A program made the position numbers and the translations under genes. A stretch of DNA of 5,871 nt, taken from positions 1 through 5,871 of the forward strand of contig CANRDH010000104.1 of NCBI GenBank assembly GCA_947629295.1, given 5' to 3'. Numbering within the stretch: the stretch's first letter is position 1; each line of letters opens with the position of its first letter. Origin of the DNA: an uncultured Clostridia bacterium. GTDB lineage: Bacteria > Bacillota > Clostridia > Oscillospirales > Acutalibacteraceae. Positions 1 to 5,871 of the stretch are shown piece by piece. Under the pieces are notes generated by a model that had not been told where the DNA came from, ran no database searches, and was given only the letters and a program-made list of their open reading frames with translations.

Positions 1-2535
1 AATATCGGTCTTCCTGTTCCACAGGGCTTTACTATTACAACAGAGGCTTGTACTCAGTATTATGAGGACGGCAGAAAAATCAATGATGAAATCCAGGCAC
101 AGATCATGGAGTACATCGACAAGATGGAGAATATCACCGGCAAGAAATTCGGTGACAAGGAGAATCCTCTCCTCGTTTCCGTTCGTTCGGGTGCTCGTGC
201 TTCCATGCCGGGTATGATGGATACAATTCTTAACCTCGGTCTTAACGAGGAGGTTGTTGAAGTTCTTGCTGAGAAATCAGGCAACCGCCGTTGGGCTTAT
301 GACTGCTACAGAAGATTTATCCAGATGTTCTCCGACGTTGTTATGGAAGTCGGCAAGAAATATTTTGAGCAGCTCATCGATGCTATGAAAGAGAAGAAGG
401 GCGTAACTCAGGATGTTGAGCTTGACGCTGACGATCTCAAGGAGCTTGCTGAGCAGTTCAAGGCTGAATATAAGGAGAAGATTGGCGAGGACTTCCCGTC
501 AGACCCGAAGGTTCAGCTTATGGAAGCTATAAAGGCAGTATTCCGCTCATGGGATAACCCGAGAGCAAACGTATACCGCCGTGATAACGATATCCCGTAT
601 TCATGGGGTACCGCTGTAAACGTACAGTCAATGGCATTCGGTAATATGGGTGATGACTGCGGTACAGGCGTTGCATTTACACGCGACCCGGCAACAGGCG
701 CAAAGGGCCTCTTCGGTGAGTTCCTTACAAACGCACAGGGCGAGGATGTTGTTGCAGGCGTTCGTACACCTATGAAGATTACGGAAATGGAGCAGAAATT
801 CCCCGAGGCTTTTGCACAGTTTACACAGGTTTGCAAAACTCTTGAGGATCATTACAGAGATATGCAGGATATGGAGTTCACTGTTGAACACGGTAAGCTC
901 TATATGCTTCAGACAAGAAACGGTAAGAGAACAGCACAGGCCGCTCTTAAGATTGCTTGTGATCTCGTTGACGAGGGCATGAGAACCGAAAAAGAGGCAG
1001 TTGCCATGATCGATCCCCGTAACCTTGATACACTTCTCCACCCGCAGTTTGACGCTGCTGCAATCAAGTCCGCTGCACCTATCGGTAAGGGTCTTGGCGC
1101 TGCTCCCGGTGCTGCAAGCGGTCAGATTGTATTTACTGCCGATGATGCTAAAGCATGGGCAGATGCAGGTAAGAAGGTAGTTCTTGTTCGTCTTGAAACT
1201 TCACCTGAGGATATCGAGGGTATGAAGGCTGCTCAGGGTATTCTTACAGTACGCGGCGGTATGACGTCTCACGCTGCCGTTGTTGCCCGCGGTATGGGTT
1301 CATGCTGCGTATCCGGCTGCTCCGCTATCGTTATGGATGAGGAAAATAAGGTATTTACACTCGGCGGCAAGGAATATCACGAGGGAGATGTAATTTCCTT
1401 CGACGGCTCAACAGGTAACATCTATGACGGTGCTATCCCGACAGTTGACGCTAAGATTGCAGGCGAGTTCGGAAGAATTATGGCTTGGGCTGACAAGTAC
1501 AGAAGACTTAAGGTAAGAACAAACGCTGATACACCTGCCGATGCAAAGAAGGCTCGTGAGCTTGGCGCAGAGGGTATAGGTCTTTGCCGTACAGAGCATA
1601 TGTTCTTTGAGGGCGACAGAATAGAAGCATTCAGAGAGATGATTTGTGCTGACACGGTTGAAGAAAGAGAAGCTGCTCTTGCTAAGATACTCCCTGTTCA
1701 GCAGGGCGATTTTGAGAAGCTTTATGAAGCACTCGAGGGCAACCCCGTAACGATCCGATTCCTCGACCCGCCGCTTCATGAGTTCGTTCCGACTGAGGAA
1801 GAAGATATTAAGAAGCTTGCTGACGCACAGGGTAAGACAGTTGAGCAGATCAAGGCTATAATTGATTCTCTCCATGAGTTTAACCCGATGATGGGTCACC
1901 GTGGATGCCGTCTTGCAGTTACATATCCCGAAATTGCAAAGATGCAGACATCTGCTGTAATCCGTGCTGCAATCAATGTTAAGAAGGCACATCCGGATTG
2001 GACAATCGAGCCTGAGATCATGATTCCGCTTGTTGGAGAAGTTAAAGAGCTTAAGTATGTTAAGAAGGTAGTTGTTGAAACTGCTGATGCAGAGATTGCT
2101 GCTGCCGGTGTTGATATGAAATATGAAGTAGGTACAATGATTGAGATTCCTCGTGCTGCACTTACAGCTGACGAGATTGCAAAGGAAGCTGAGTTCTTCT
2201 GCTTCGGTACAAACGATCTTACTCAGATGACATTCGGCTTCAGCCGTGATGACTCAGGTAAATTCCTCGAGGCATACTATGATGCTAAGATCTTCGAGAA
2301 TGATCCGTTTGCAAAGCTCGATCAGGTAGGCGTTGGCTCACTCATGAAGATGGCTATCAAGCTTGGTAAGGAAACGCGTCCTGAGCTTCACTGCGGTATC
2401 TGCGGCGAGCACGGCGGTGATCCTTCATCTGTTGAGTTCTGCCATAAGATAGGTCTTGATTATGTATCATGCTCACCGTTCAGAGTTCCGATTGCACGTC
2501 TTGCTGCTGCACAGGCTGCTATCAATGAAGGCTGA
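1..2535 (+). CDS. ppdK: Pyruvate, phosphate dikinase (5'-truncated by window edge)
   Basis: Cytoplasmic enzyme that interconverts pyruvate + ATP + Pi and PEP + AMP + PPi; in anaerobes it often runs towards pyruvate and ATP. The reading frame is open from base 1 (NIGLPVPQGFTITTEACTQ), so the true start lies upstream; the Met at base 106 is internal. The 844 visible residues plus about 30 missing ones match the roughly 874-residue Clostridium symbiosum enzyme. Order of domains: N-terminal nucleotide-binding domain (SVRSGARASMPGM near residue 60; the LQTRNGKRTAQAA element near 305), the swivelling phosphohistidine domain (GGMTSHAAVVARGMG, catalytic His at window residue 424, equivalent to His455), then the PEP/pyruvate TIM barrel: Arg530 (LCRTEHMFF), Arg586 (IRFLDPPLHEF), Glu715 (GTMIEIPRAAL), Asn738-Asp739 (GTNDLTQMTFGFSRDD) and Cys801 (CGICGEHGGDP, equivalent to Cys831). 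All key residues are present, so the enzyme should be active. Residue equivalences are from memory of the family. A strong terminator follows, so this is the last gene of its transcript. Confidence 0.97.
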   Translation, partial: NIGLPVPQGFTITTEACTQYYEDGRKINDEIQAQIMEYIDKMENITGKKFGDKENPLLVSVRSGARASMPGMMDTILNLGLNEEVVEVLAEKSGNRRWAYDCYRRFIQMFSDVVMEVGKKYFEQLIDAMKEKKGVTQDVELDADDLKELAEQFKAEYKEKIGEDFPSDPKVQLMEAIKAVFRSWDNPRANVYRRDNDIPYSWGTAVNVQSMAFGNMGDDCGTGVAFTRDPATGAKGLFGEFLTNAQGEDVVAGVRTPMKITEMEQKFPEAFAQFTQVCKTLEDHYRDMQDMEFTVEHGKLYMLQTRNGKRTAQAALKIACDLVDEGMRTEKEAVAMIDPRNLDTLLHPQFDAAAIKSAAPIGKGLGAAPGAASGQIVFTADDAKAWADAGKKVVLVRLETSPEDIEGMKAAQGILTVRGGMTSHAAVVARGMGSCCVSGCSAIVMDEENKVFTLGGKEYHEGDVISFDGSTGNIYDGAIPTVDAKIAGEFGRIMAWADKYRRLKVRTNADTPADAKKARELGAEGIGLCRTEHMFFEGDRIEAFREMICADTVEEREAALAKILPVQQGDFEKLYEALEGNPVTIRFLDPPLHEFVPTEEEDIKKLADAQGKTVEQIKAIIDSLHEFNPMMGHRGCRLAVTYPEIAKMQTSAVIRAAINVKKAHPDWTIEPEIMIPLVGEVKELKYVKKVVVETADAEIAAAGVDMKYEVGTMIEIPRAALTADEIAKEAEFFCFGTNDLTQMTFGFSRDDSGKFLEAYYDAKIFENDPFAKLDQVGVGSLMKMAIKLGKETRPELHCGICGEHGGDPSSVEFCHKIGLDYVSCSPFRVPIARLAAAQAAINEG

Positions 2536-2628
2536 TAACCTCTTTTTGTGGTGAACAGTAGAAAAATTCCGAAACGGATATAGCTTTTTGTTTTGGATAA
2601 ATCAGAGTGTTTTTACATTCTATATGCA

Positions 2629-2673
2629 AAAGGGGTCAATCGGATTTGATGATTGACCCCTTTCCGCTTTTTT
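2629..2673 (+). terminator. Intrinsic terminator of ppdK
   Basis: A perfect 12-bp inverted repeat (AAAGGGGTCAAT at 2629-2640, ATTGACCCCTTT at 2652-2663) encloses an 11-base loop. Four bases (CCGC) separate the stem from a run of six T (2668-2673). The stem has a GGGG/CCCC core. It begins about 94 bases after the ppdK stop codon and before the next gene's RBS, so it most likely ends ppdK transcription and insulates the PepSY gene. The gap between stem and T-run is slightly longer than ideal. Confidence 0.85.
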
Positions 2674-2700
2674 AACTGCATTAAATAATTTTCGGATACT
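2672..2700 (+). promoter_or_regulatory. Weak candidate promoter for the PepSY-repeat gene
   Basis: TTAACT (2672-2677) and GATACT (2695-2700) are 17 bases apart; each matches the sigma-A consensus at four of six positions. The -35 overlaps the T-run of the ppdK terminator. The predicted start near 2707 leaves a leader of only about 15 bases, just enough to include the RBS at 2710. No better match was found between the terminator and the start codon, so transcription may instead come from read-through or a start upstream of the hairpin. Confidence 0.25.
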
Positions 2701-2721
2701 TATAAGGGCGGAGGGATATAT

Positions 2722-4176
2722 ATGAAATTCTTATTCGGAGAAAATAAAAAGTCATTTATTTTAATGAGCTGTATAGCTGTTGCTCTTATTGCGTCGGGTA
2801 TAGTAATAGGGGTGACCGTATCTCAAAGCTTTGCGGATAAAGGCGGTGAAAGTACCGTAGCTTCTGATGAAATGGGTAAAAAAGATACAGACGCGGGTTC
2901 TCCCGATAAAAGCGGCTCTGTTGCCGGGGCTGATCATGGAGACGCTTCAAAAGAAAATTCGGGAGCAGTTTCTCTTGATGGAGCAAAGAAAGCAGCTCTT
3001 GCCGATGCAGGATTGAATGAAGCTGATGTTACATTTACGCAGACAAAGCAGGATAAGGATAATAATATTCAGGTGTATGATATTGAATTCAGTACATCCG
3101 ACAAAAAGTATGAATATGAGATAAGTGCCGCTGACGGAAGTATAATTGAAAAAGATGTACGCACATTGAATATTACTCAGTCTTCGGGTCCTGCTGCAAG
3201 CGGTTCTGAAGATAAATATATCGGCACTGACAAGGCAAAGGAAATTGCTCTTAAGGATGCCAAGCTTTCTGCCGCAGATGTAAAATTTACAAAATCAGAG
3301 ATTGATACCGATGGTAACGTGAAGATATATGACATAGAGTTTACCGTATCTGACAAGAAGTATGAATATGAAATCAACGCTGTTGACGGAAGTATTATTG
3401 AAACAGACATTAGACCGTCAAGCTTTGTTCCTGACTCCGGTACTGTTGAAAATTCGAGTGTTAATCAATATATCGGGCTTGAGAGTGCTAAGGAAACAGC
3501 ACTTAAAGATGCAAATGTTGGTTCTTCTGATGTAACATTTACAAAAACAAAGCTTGATAGTGATGACCGTACCCCCAAGTACGATATTGAATTCCGCACA
3601 TCGGATAAGAAGTACGACTATGAAATCAATGCCACAACCGGTGCCGTTATTGAAAAGGACATTGAAACCATAAGAACACAGCAGACTTCAACGCCGAGCG
3701 GAAATACAAGCAGCAGCTATATAGGTGTTGAAAAGGCAAAGCAGATAGCGTTGAGTGATGCGAATGTATCGGCTTCAAATGCTGCATTTACAAAAACAAA
3801 GCTTGACAGTGATGACCGTACCCCCAAGTACGATATTGAATTCCGCACATCGGATAAGAAGTACGACTATGAAATCAATGCCACAACCGGTGCCGTTATT
3901 GAAAAGGACATTGAAACCGTAAGGACACAGCAGAGTTCAAAAGCGAGCGGTAATACAGACAGCAATTATATCGGAACAGACCGTGCAAAAGAGATTGCCT
4001 TGAATCATGCCGGATTGTCGGAATCAAGTGTAAGGTTTACAAAAACCGAGCTTGACAGGGACAACGGAAGATATGAATATGAGATTGAATTTGTGAGCGG
4101 AAGGACAGAATACGAATATACCATTGATGCAGTGTCAGGAAAAATAATTGAGAATGATATGGATTATGATGATTAA
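2722..4176 (+). CDS. Membrane-anchored surface protein with five PepSY-type repeats
   Basis: A 484-residue protein. A short N-terminus (MKFLFGENKK) is followed by one hydrophobic segment (about residues 11-32), probably an uncleaved signal anchor, that places the rest outside the cell. Residues about 38-81 are a Ser/Gly/Asp/Lys-rich linker. Five repeats follow at about 82-145, 165-230, 250-315, 333-398 and 416-480. Each has a helix rich in A/K (such as YIGTDKAKEIALKDA), a V-x-FTK strand, a YDIEF strand, a Y-x-YEI strand and a DG/TG-x-IIE-x-D end, which is the PepSY domain pattern. The YDIEF tyrosines sit at 119, 203, 287, 370 and 453, a period of 83-84 residues. PepSY domains are known from peptidase propeptides and secreted proteins, and a role in protease inhibition or cell-surface function has been proposed; no enzyme domain is present here, so the function is unknown. 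Start choice: GGAGGG at 2710-2715, six bases before ATG. Transcribed alone, convergent with leuB. Confidence 0.9.
   Translation: MKFLFGENKKSFILMSCIAVALIASGIVIGVTVSQSFADKGGESTVASDEMGKKDTDAGSPDKSGSVAGADHGDASKENSGAVSLDGAKKAALADAGLNEADVTFTQTKQDKDNNIQVYDIEFSTSDKKYEYEISAADGSIIEKDVRTLNITQSSGPAASGSEDKYIGTDKAKEIALKDAKLSAADVKFTKSEIDTDGNVKIYDIEFTVSDKKYEYEINAVDGSIIETDIRPSSFVPDSGTVENSSVNQYIGLESAKETALKDANVGSSDVTFTKTKLDSDDRTPKYDIEFRTSDKKYDYEINATTGAVIEKDIETIRTQQTSTPSGNTSSSYIGVEKAKQIALSDANVSASNAAFTKTKLDSDDRTPKYDIEFRTSDKKYDYEINATTGAVIEKDIETVRTQQSSKASGNTDSNYIGTDRAKEIALNHAGLSESSVRFTKTELDRDNGRYEYEIEFVSGRTEYEYTIDAVSGKIIENDMDYDD
3536..3690 (+). repeat. Direct DNA repeat, copy A (in PepSY repeat 3)
   Basis: By direct comparison this 155-base segment matches copy B at 3785-3939 with only four differences (3558, 3670, 3675 and 3686). 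Bases 3559-3669 are identical over 111 positions, including third codon positions. The offset is exactly 249 bases (83 codons), so the reading frame is kept. It covers the beta-strand half of PepSY unit 3 and the start of the following linker. Confidence 0.95.
3785..3939 (+). repeat. Direct DNA repeat, copy B (in PepSY repeat 4)
   Basis: Partner of the copy at 3536-3690, offset by 249 bases. The bases upstream of both copies, which code for the helical halves of units 3 and 4, have clearly diverged (YIGLESAKETALKDANVGSS against YIGVEKAKQIALSDANVSAS). The identity is thus confined to one half of the unit. Confidence 0.95.
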
Positions 4177-4192
4177 AAAACGGCATAAAACT

Positions 4193-4227
4193 GATTCCCC
4201 AAAGTCTGAGACAGACCTTGGGGAATT
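4193..4227. terminator. Bidirectional terminator between convergent PepSY gene and leuB
   Basis: The arms 4194-4207 and 4213-4226 form a 14-bp stem with one imperfect position around a five-base loop, with a CCCC/GGGG core; 4193/4227 may add a G-T pair. On the plus strand it is followed by a T-rich tract (about 4227-4250). On the minus strand it is followed by TTTT and then a run of six T (complement of 4187-4190 and 4175-4180). It begins 17 bases after the PepSY stop and lies 15 bases beyond the leuB stop, so it can serve both genes. The imperfect pair is A-C in plus-strand RNA but G-U in minus-strand RNA, so the leuB-side hairpin should be a little more stable. Confidence 0.85.
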
Positions 4228-4241
4228 CTTCATTTTATTAT

Positions 4242-5315
4242 TTATTTTATCAGTGCGCAAACAGCGTCGCCCATTTCGGAGGTTGAAACTTTTTTAGTTC
4301 CCTCCGTGTATATATCGGGTGTTCTTGTGGTTTTAAGCACCTCGGCAACTGCCTTTTCAATGGCGTCTGCGGCTTTTGGTTCATCAAGCGAATAACGCAG
4401 CATCATAGCAACCGAAAGAATGGTTGCAAGCGGGTTTGCTATGCCCTGTCCTGCAATATCGGGAGCACTTCCGTGAATAGGTTCGTACATACCGAGCTTT
4501 GTGCTGTTAAGACTTGCGGAAGCAAGCATACCGATTGAACCGCTTATCATAGAAGCCTCGTCCGAAAGAATATCACCAAAGATATTGGAGGTTACAATAA
4601 CATCAAACTGTTTCGGATTTCTTACAAGCTGCATGGCACAGTTGTCAACATAAAGATGATTAAGCTCAACCTCGGGATATTCTTTTGAAAGCTCTATCAT
4701 GGTTTTTCTCCACAGACGTGAGGAATCCAACACATTTGCCTTATCAACGCTTGTAAGCCTTTTATTTCTCTTCATAGCCATATCAAAGGCTACTCTTCCT
4801 ATTCTCTGTATCTCATTTACATTATATTTTTCGGTATCATATGCTGCCGGAATACCGTCCTCTTCAAAATTACCTCTTTTACCGAAATAAATTCCGCCGG
4901 TAAGCTCACGGACAATCATAATATCCATAGCCTCGCCGATTATATCCTCCCTGAGCGGTGATGCATTTTTCAGCGGCTCAAAGATAACCGCCGGACGAAG
5001 ATTGGCAAAAAGTCCGAGTGCCCCTCTTATTCCTAGAAGTCCTGCCTCAGGACGGTTGCTGCCGGGCTGAGTATCCCACTTTGGTCCTCCGACTGCACCG
5101 AGAAGTACACTGTCGCTTGCCTTGCATTTATCAACGGTTTCCTGCGGAAGCGGTACACCTGTTGCGTCAATGGCACAGCCGCCGAGGAGTGCCTCCTCGT
5201 AATTTACCTCAAATCCGTATTTTTCTGCTGTCACATCCAGAACCTTAACAGCCTCATTTACTATCTCCGGACCGATACCGTCACCCTTGAGCAAGGTAAT
5301 GTTATAGCTTTTCAT
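4242..5315 (-). CDS. leuB: 3-isopropylmalate dehydrogenase
   Basis: Cytoplasmic NAD+-dependent enzyme of leucine synthesis that oxidises and decarboxylates (2R,3S)-3-isopropylmalate to 2-oxoisocaproate. The 357-residue length is normal for LeuB. Visible motifs: LLKGDGIGPEI at the N-terminus; GGPKWD (76-81); substrate arginines Arg97, Arg107 and Arg136 (RELTGGIYFG, with catalytic Tyr143); Lys192 (DKANVL); metal-site Asp224 (VDNCAM), Asp248 and Asp252 (GDILSDEASMI); NAD-binding loop EPIHGSAPDIAG (278-289), the Asp in it favouring NAD+ over NADP+. GGPKWD and RELTGGIYFG separate it from isocitrate and tartrate dehydrogenases. Start choice: ATG at 5315 begins MKSYNITLLKGDGIG as in the family, with an AGGAGGAG RBS (complement of 5325-5332) nine bases upstream; the in-frame extension to 5435 would start upstream of the promoter and lacks LeuB-like sequence. 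No leuA, leuC or leuD is in view, and the terminator right after it shows it is the last, perhaps only, gene of its transcript. Confidence 0.96.
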   Translation of the reverse strand: MKSYNITLLKGDGIGPEIVNEAVKVLDVTAEKYGFEVNYEEALLGGCAIDATGVPLPQETVDKCKASDSVLLGAVGGPKWDTQPGSNRPEAGLLGIRGALGLFANLRPAVIFEPLKNASPLREDIIGEAMDIMIVRELTGGIYFGKRGNFEEDGIPAAYDTEKYNVNEIQRIGRVAFDMAMKRNKRLTSVDKANVLDSSRLWRKTMIELSKEYPEVELNHLYVDNCAMQLVRNPKQFDVIVTSNIFGDILSDEASMISGSIGMLASASLNSTKLGMYEPIHGSAPDIAGQGIANPLATILSVAMMLRYSLDEPKAADAIEKAVAEVLKTTRTPDIYTEGTKKVSTSEMGDAVCALIK

Positions 5316-5324
5316 TAAATTATT

Positions 5325-5332
5325 CTCCTCCT
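5325..5332 (-). promoter_or_regulatory. Ribosome binding site that fixes the leuB start
   Basis: AGGAGGAG on the minus strand, nine bases before the ATG at 5315. It is the only strong Shine-Dalgarno sequence near any in-frame start and supports the 357-residue protein. Confidence 0.88.
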
Positions 5333-5352
5333 GTAAAATCATTCCTTTGTAA

Positions 5353-5381
5353 ATTATAATTCTCTTTAGCCGATTAGTCAA
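5353..5381 (-). promoter_or_regulatory. Sigma-A promoter of leuB
   Basis: Read on the minus strand: TTGACT (complement of 5376-5381), a 17-base spacer, then TATAAT (complement of 5353-5358), five of six and six of six consensus matches with ideal spacing. Transcription should start near 5346, giving a leader of about 30 bases that contains the RBS and no room for a T-box, leucine leader peptide or riboswitch. Another TATAAT lies further upstream (complement of 5400-5405) but lacks a good -35. Confidence 0.85.
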
Positions 5382-5685
5382 GTATATCGGATTTAAAACA
5401 TTATACTTTATATAACAGAGAATTACAGTGTACATATTTTATTGAATATTTACGAAAATAAATCCTTGCTTATAAAAATATTTCCCTCATGTGTAAGTTG
5501 TATATAATAACGGAGCTGTATTTTCGTCAAAAAAGGCAGTATCATTTATTCCGAACTCTGTTTCCTCAACTGCTTTGCCGTTTTCCGAAAAGTAACATTC
5601 CTTTTGACGTGTAAGCGTGTATACAGACATATTGCGACTTAATAAATGATTGCTTCGTTTTTTACAAAAAAATGCGGTTAACAGA
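5382..5685. other. AT-rich divergent intergenic region
   Basis: About 300 bases between the leuB promoter and the rightward promoter of the OadG-like gene. Apart from the 47-codon minus-strand ORF described separately, I see no RNA gene, no clear terminator and no strong operator. A nine-base inverted repeat (5452-5460 with 5519-5527) has arms too far apart and too AT-rich to interpret. Several TATAAT-like strings occur (for example 5503-5508 plus) without matching -35 boxes. Confidence 0.5.
5487..5630 (-). CDS. Possible 47-residue hypothetical protein
   Basis: An ATG-to-TGA frame on the minus strand codes for a 47-residue protein beginning MSVYTLTRQKECYFSENG and ending PLLYTTYT. It is rather acidic, with no membrane segment, and I do not recognise a family. 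Its composition looks more protein-like than the AT-rich surroundings, and its codons resemble those of the neighbouring genes. Against it: no good Shine-Dalgarno sequence before the ATG and no terminator after the TGA. A weak promoter-like pair, TTGTAA-17-TATTAA, lies just upstream and would put the RNA start almost at the ATG, implying a leaderless message. The frame stays open for 23 codons upstream of the ATG, back to a TAA near 5702-5704. It could be a small protein, a decayed gene remnant or chance. Confidence 0.3.
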   Translation of the reverse strand: MSVYTLTRQKECYFSENGKAVEETEFGINDTAFFDENTAPLLYTTYT

Positions 5686-5714
5686 TTGAAAAATATAAAA
5701 AATTAAGTTATAAT
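5686..5714 (+). promoter_or_regulatory. Sigma-A promoter of the OadG-like gene
   Basis: TTGAAA (5686-5691), a 17-base spacer and TATAAT (5709-5714): five of six and six of six consensus matches with ideal spacing. Transcription should start near 5721, giving a leader of about 53 bases. The leader holds a small palindrome (CGGAATTTTCCG, 5737-5748) too weak to be a terminator, and then the purine-rich RBS. Confidence 0.82.
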
Positions 5715-5773
5715 ATTGTATGTATAATTCAGCTAACGGAATTTTCCGGTAGAAGGAAAGGCAGGAAAATAAT

Positions 5774-5871
5774 ATGGATAATATGACGCAAGCATTTATT
5801 TTACTACTTGCGGGATTTGTCGTTGTTTTTGTCGTACTGATTTTGCTTATCGTTATAGTGACGCTGTACGG
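5774..5871 (+). CDS. oadG: OadG-like sodium-pump decarboxylase gamma subunit (3' end cut by window)
   Basis: Only the first 32 codons are visible: MDNMTQAFILLLAGFV followed by an unbroken hydrophobic run to TLYG. A short polar start with T-Q, then a single N-terminal transmembrane helix containing GFVVVFVVL, is the pattern of OadG/MmdD-type gamma subunits. In known systems these anchor and assemble the Na+-pumping oxaloacetate or methylmalonyl-CoA decarboxylase complex (carboxyltransferase alpha, membrane beta, biotin carrier). Start choice: AGGAAA at 5763-5768 ends five bases before the ATG at 5774, with a further AAGGAAAGG upstream; the Met at 5783 is a less likely start. It has its own promoter and probably opens an operon to the right. 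The charged C-terminal part is outside the window, so another small single-helix protein cannot be excluded. Confidence 0.65.
   Translation, partial: MDNMTQAFILLLAGFVVVFVVLILLIVIVTLY

Larger units (their letters stand above)
2965..4161 (+). repeat. Five tandem PepSY-coding repeats (period 83-84 codons)
   Basis: Repeat units lie at about 2965-3156, 3214-3411, 3469-3666, 3718-3915 and 3967-4161, separated by Ser/Gly/Thr/Pro-rich linkers of about 17-20 residues. Units 1 and 2 share the strand block SDKKYEYEI with an A-x-DGSIIE end; units 3 and 4 share SDKKYDYEINATTGAVIE; unit 5 is the most divergent (SGRTEYEYTIDAVSGKIIE) and ends the protein. The pattern suggests stepwise internal duplication, with units 3 and 4 the most recent pair. 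Confidence 0.88.

Noticed and set aside
628..1992. Long minus-strand open frames inside ppdK (for example 628-1041 and 1408-1992)
   Set aside because: They lie opposite a strongly conserved gene, lack RBSs and give Cys/Leu/Ser-rich sequences typical of antisense shadows.
2564..2597. Small hairpin TCCG-AAA-CGGA followed by T-rich sequence after ppdK
   Set aside because: Only a four-base stem; the perfect 12-bp hairpin at 2629 is the credible terminator.
2722..2775. Possible lipoprotein signal at Cys17 of the PepSY protein (LMSC)
   Set aside because: Only six residues separate the Lys pair from the Cys and most of the hydrophobic run lies after it; Met at -2 is unusual. A transmembrane anchor fits better.
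4699..5248. Plus-strand open frames inside leuB
   Set aside because: Antisense shadows of leuB with no RBS or recognisable protein features.
5400..5428. Second promoter for leuB (TATAAT at the complement of 5400-5405)
   Set aside because: The best -35 at 17 bases (CTGTAA) matches at only three positions; the promoter at 5353-5381 is far better.
5436..5450. CodY-like box on the minus strand upstream of leuB (AATATTCAATAAAAT)
   Set aside because: Four mismatches to the 15-base consensus in a very AT-rich stretch, and more than 50 bases upstream of the -35; expected by chance.
5452..5527. Nine-base inverted repeat ACGAAAATA / TATTTTCGT
   Set aside because: The arms are 58 bases apart, AT-rich, without a T-tract or mobile-element context; likely chance.

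Overview
The window looks like chromosomal DNA of an anaerobic Gram-positive (Firmicutes) bacterium, most likely a relative of Ruminococcus or another Oscillospiraceae/Clostridia lineage. The reasons are strong AGGAGG-type ribosome binding sites, consensus sigma-A promoters in AT-rich spacers, a clostridial-type pyruvate phosphate dikinase, a multi-PepSY cell-surface protein and the start of an OadG-type sodium-pump subunit. The genus is inferred from protein style only. No RNA gene, mobile element, CRISPR array or phage gene was seen.

Layout. 1-2535 (+): ppdK, lacking only about its first 30 codons at the left edge, followed by a strong hairpin terminator (2629-2673). 2722-4176 (+): a membrane-anchored surface protein with five PepSY-type repeats; the second halves of repeats 3 and 4 are almost identical at DNA level. 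4193-4227: a hairpin shared by two convergent genes. 4242-5315 (-): leuB, 3-isopropylmalate dehydrogenase, with a clear RBS and a TTGACT-17-TATAAT promoter; the promoter rules out the longer in-frame extension to 5435. 5316-5773: a 458-base AT-rich divergent intergenic region holding the leuB promoter, an uncertain 47-codon minus-strand ORF (5487-5630) and a TTGAAA-17-TATAAT promoter facing right. 5774-end (+): the first 32 codons of an OadG-like membrane protein, cut by the right edge.

How the genes relate. Each complete gene appears to be its own transcription unit. PPDK interconverts PEP and pyruvate using pyrophosphate, and OadG-type proteins anchor Na+-pumping biotin decarboxylases that act on oxaloacetate or methylmalonyl-CoA. 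Both could therefore serve the PEP/pyruvate/oxaloacetate node of anaerobic metabolism. LeuB belongs to leucine synthesis. The PepSY protein probably works outside the membrane and has no obvious link to its neighbours. Most of the window is ordinary housekeeping sequence. The repeat structure of the PepSY gene is the feature most worth following up; I do not see convincing evidence of a new multi-gene system.
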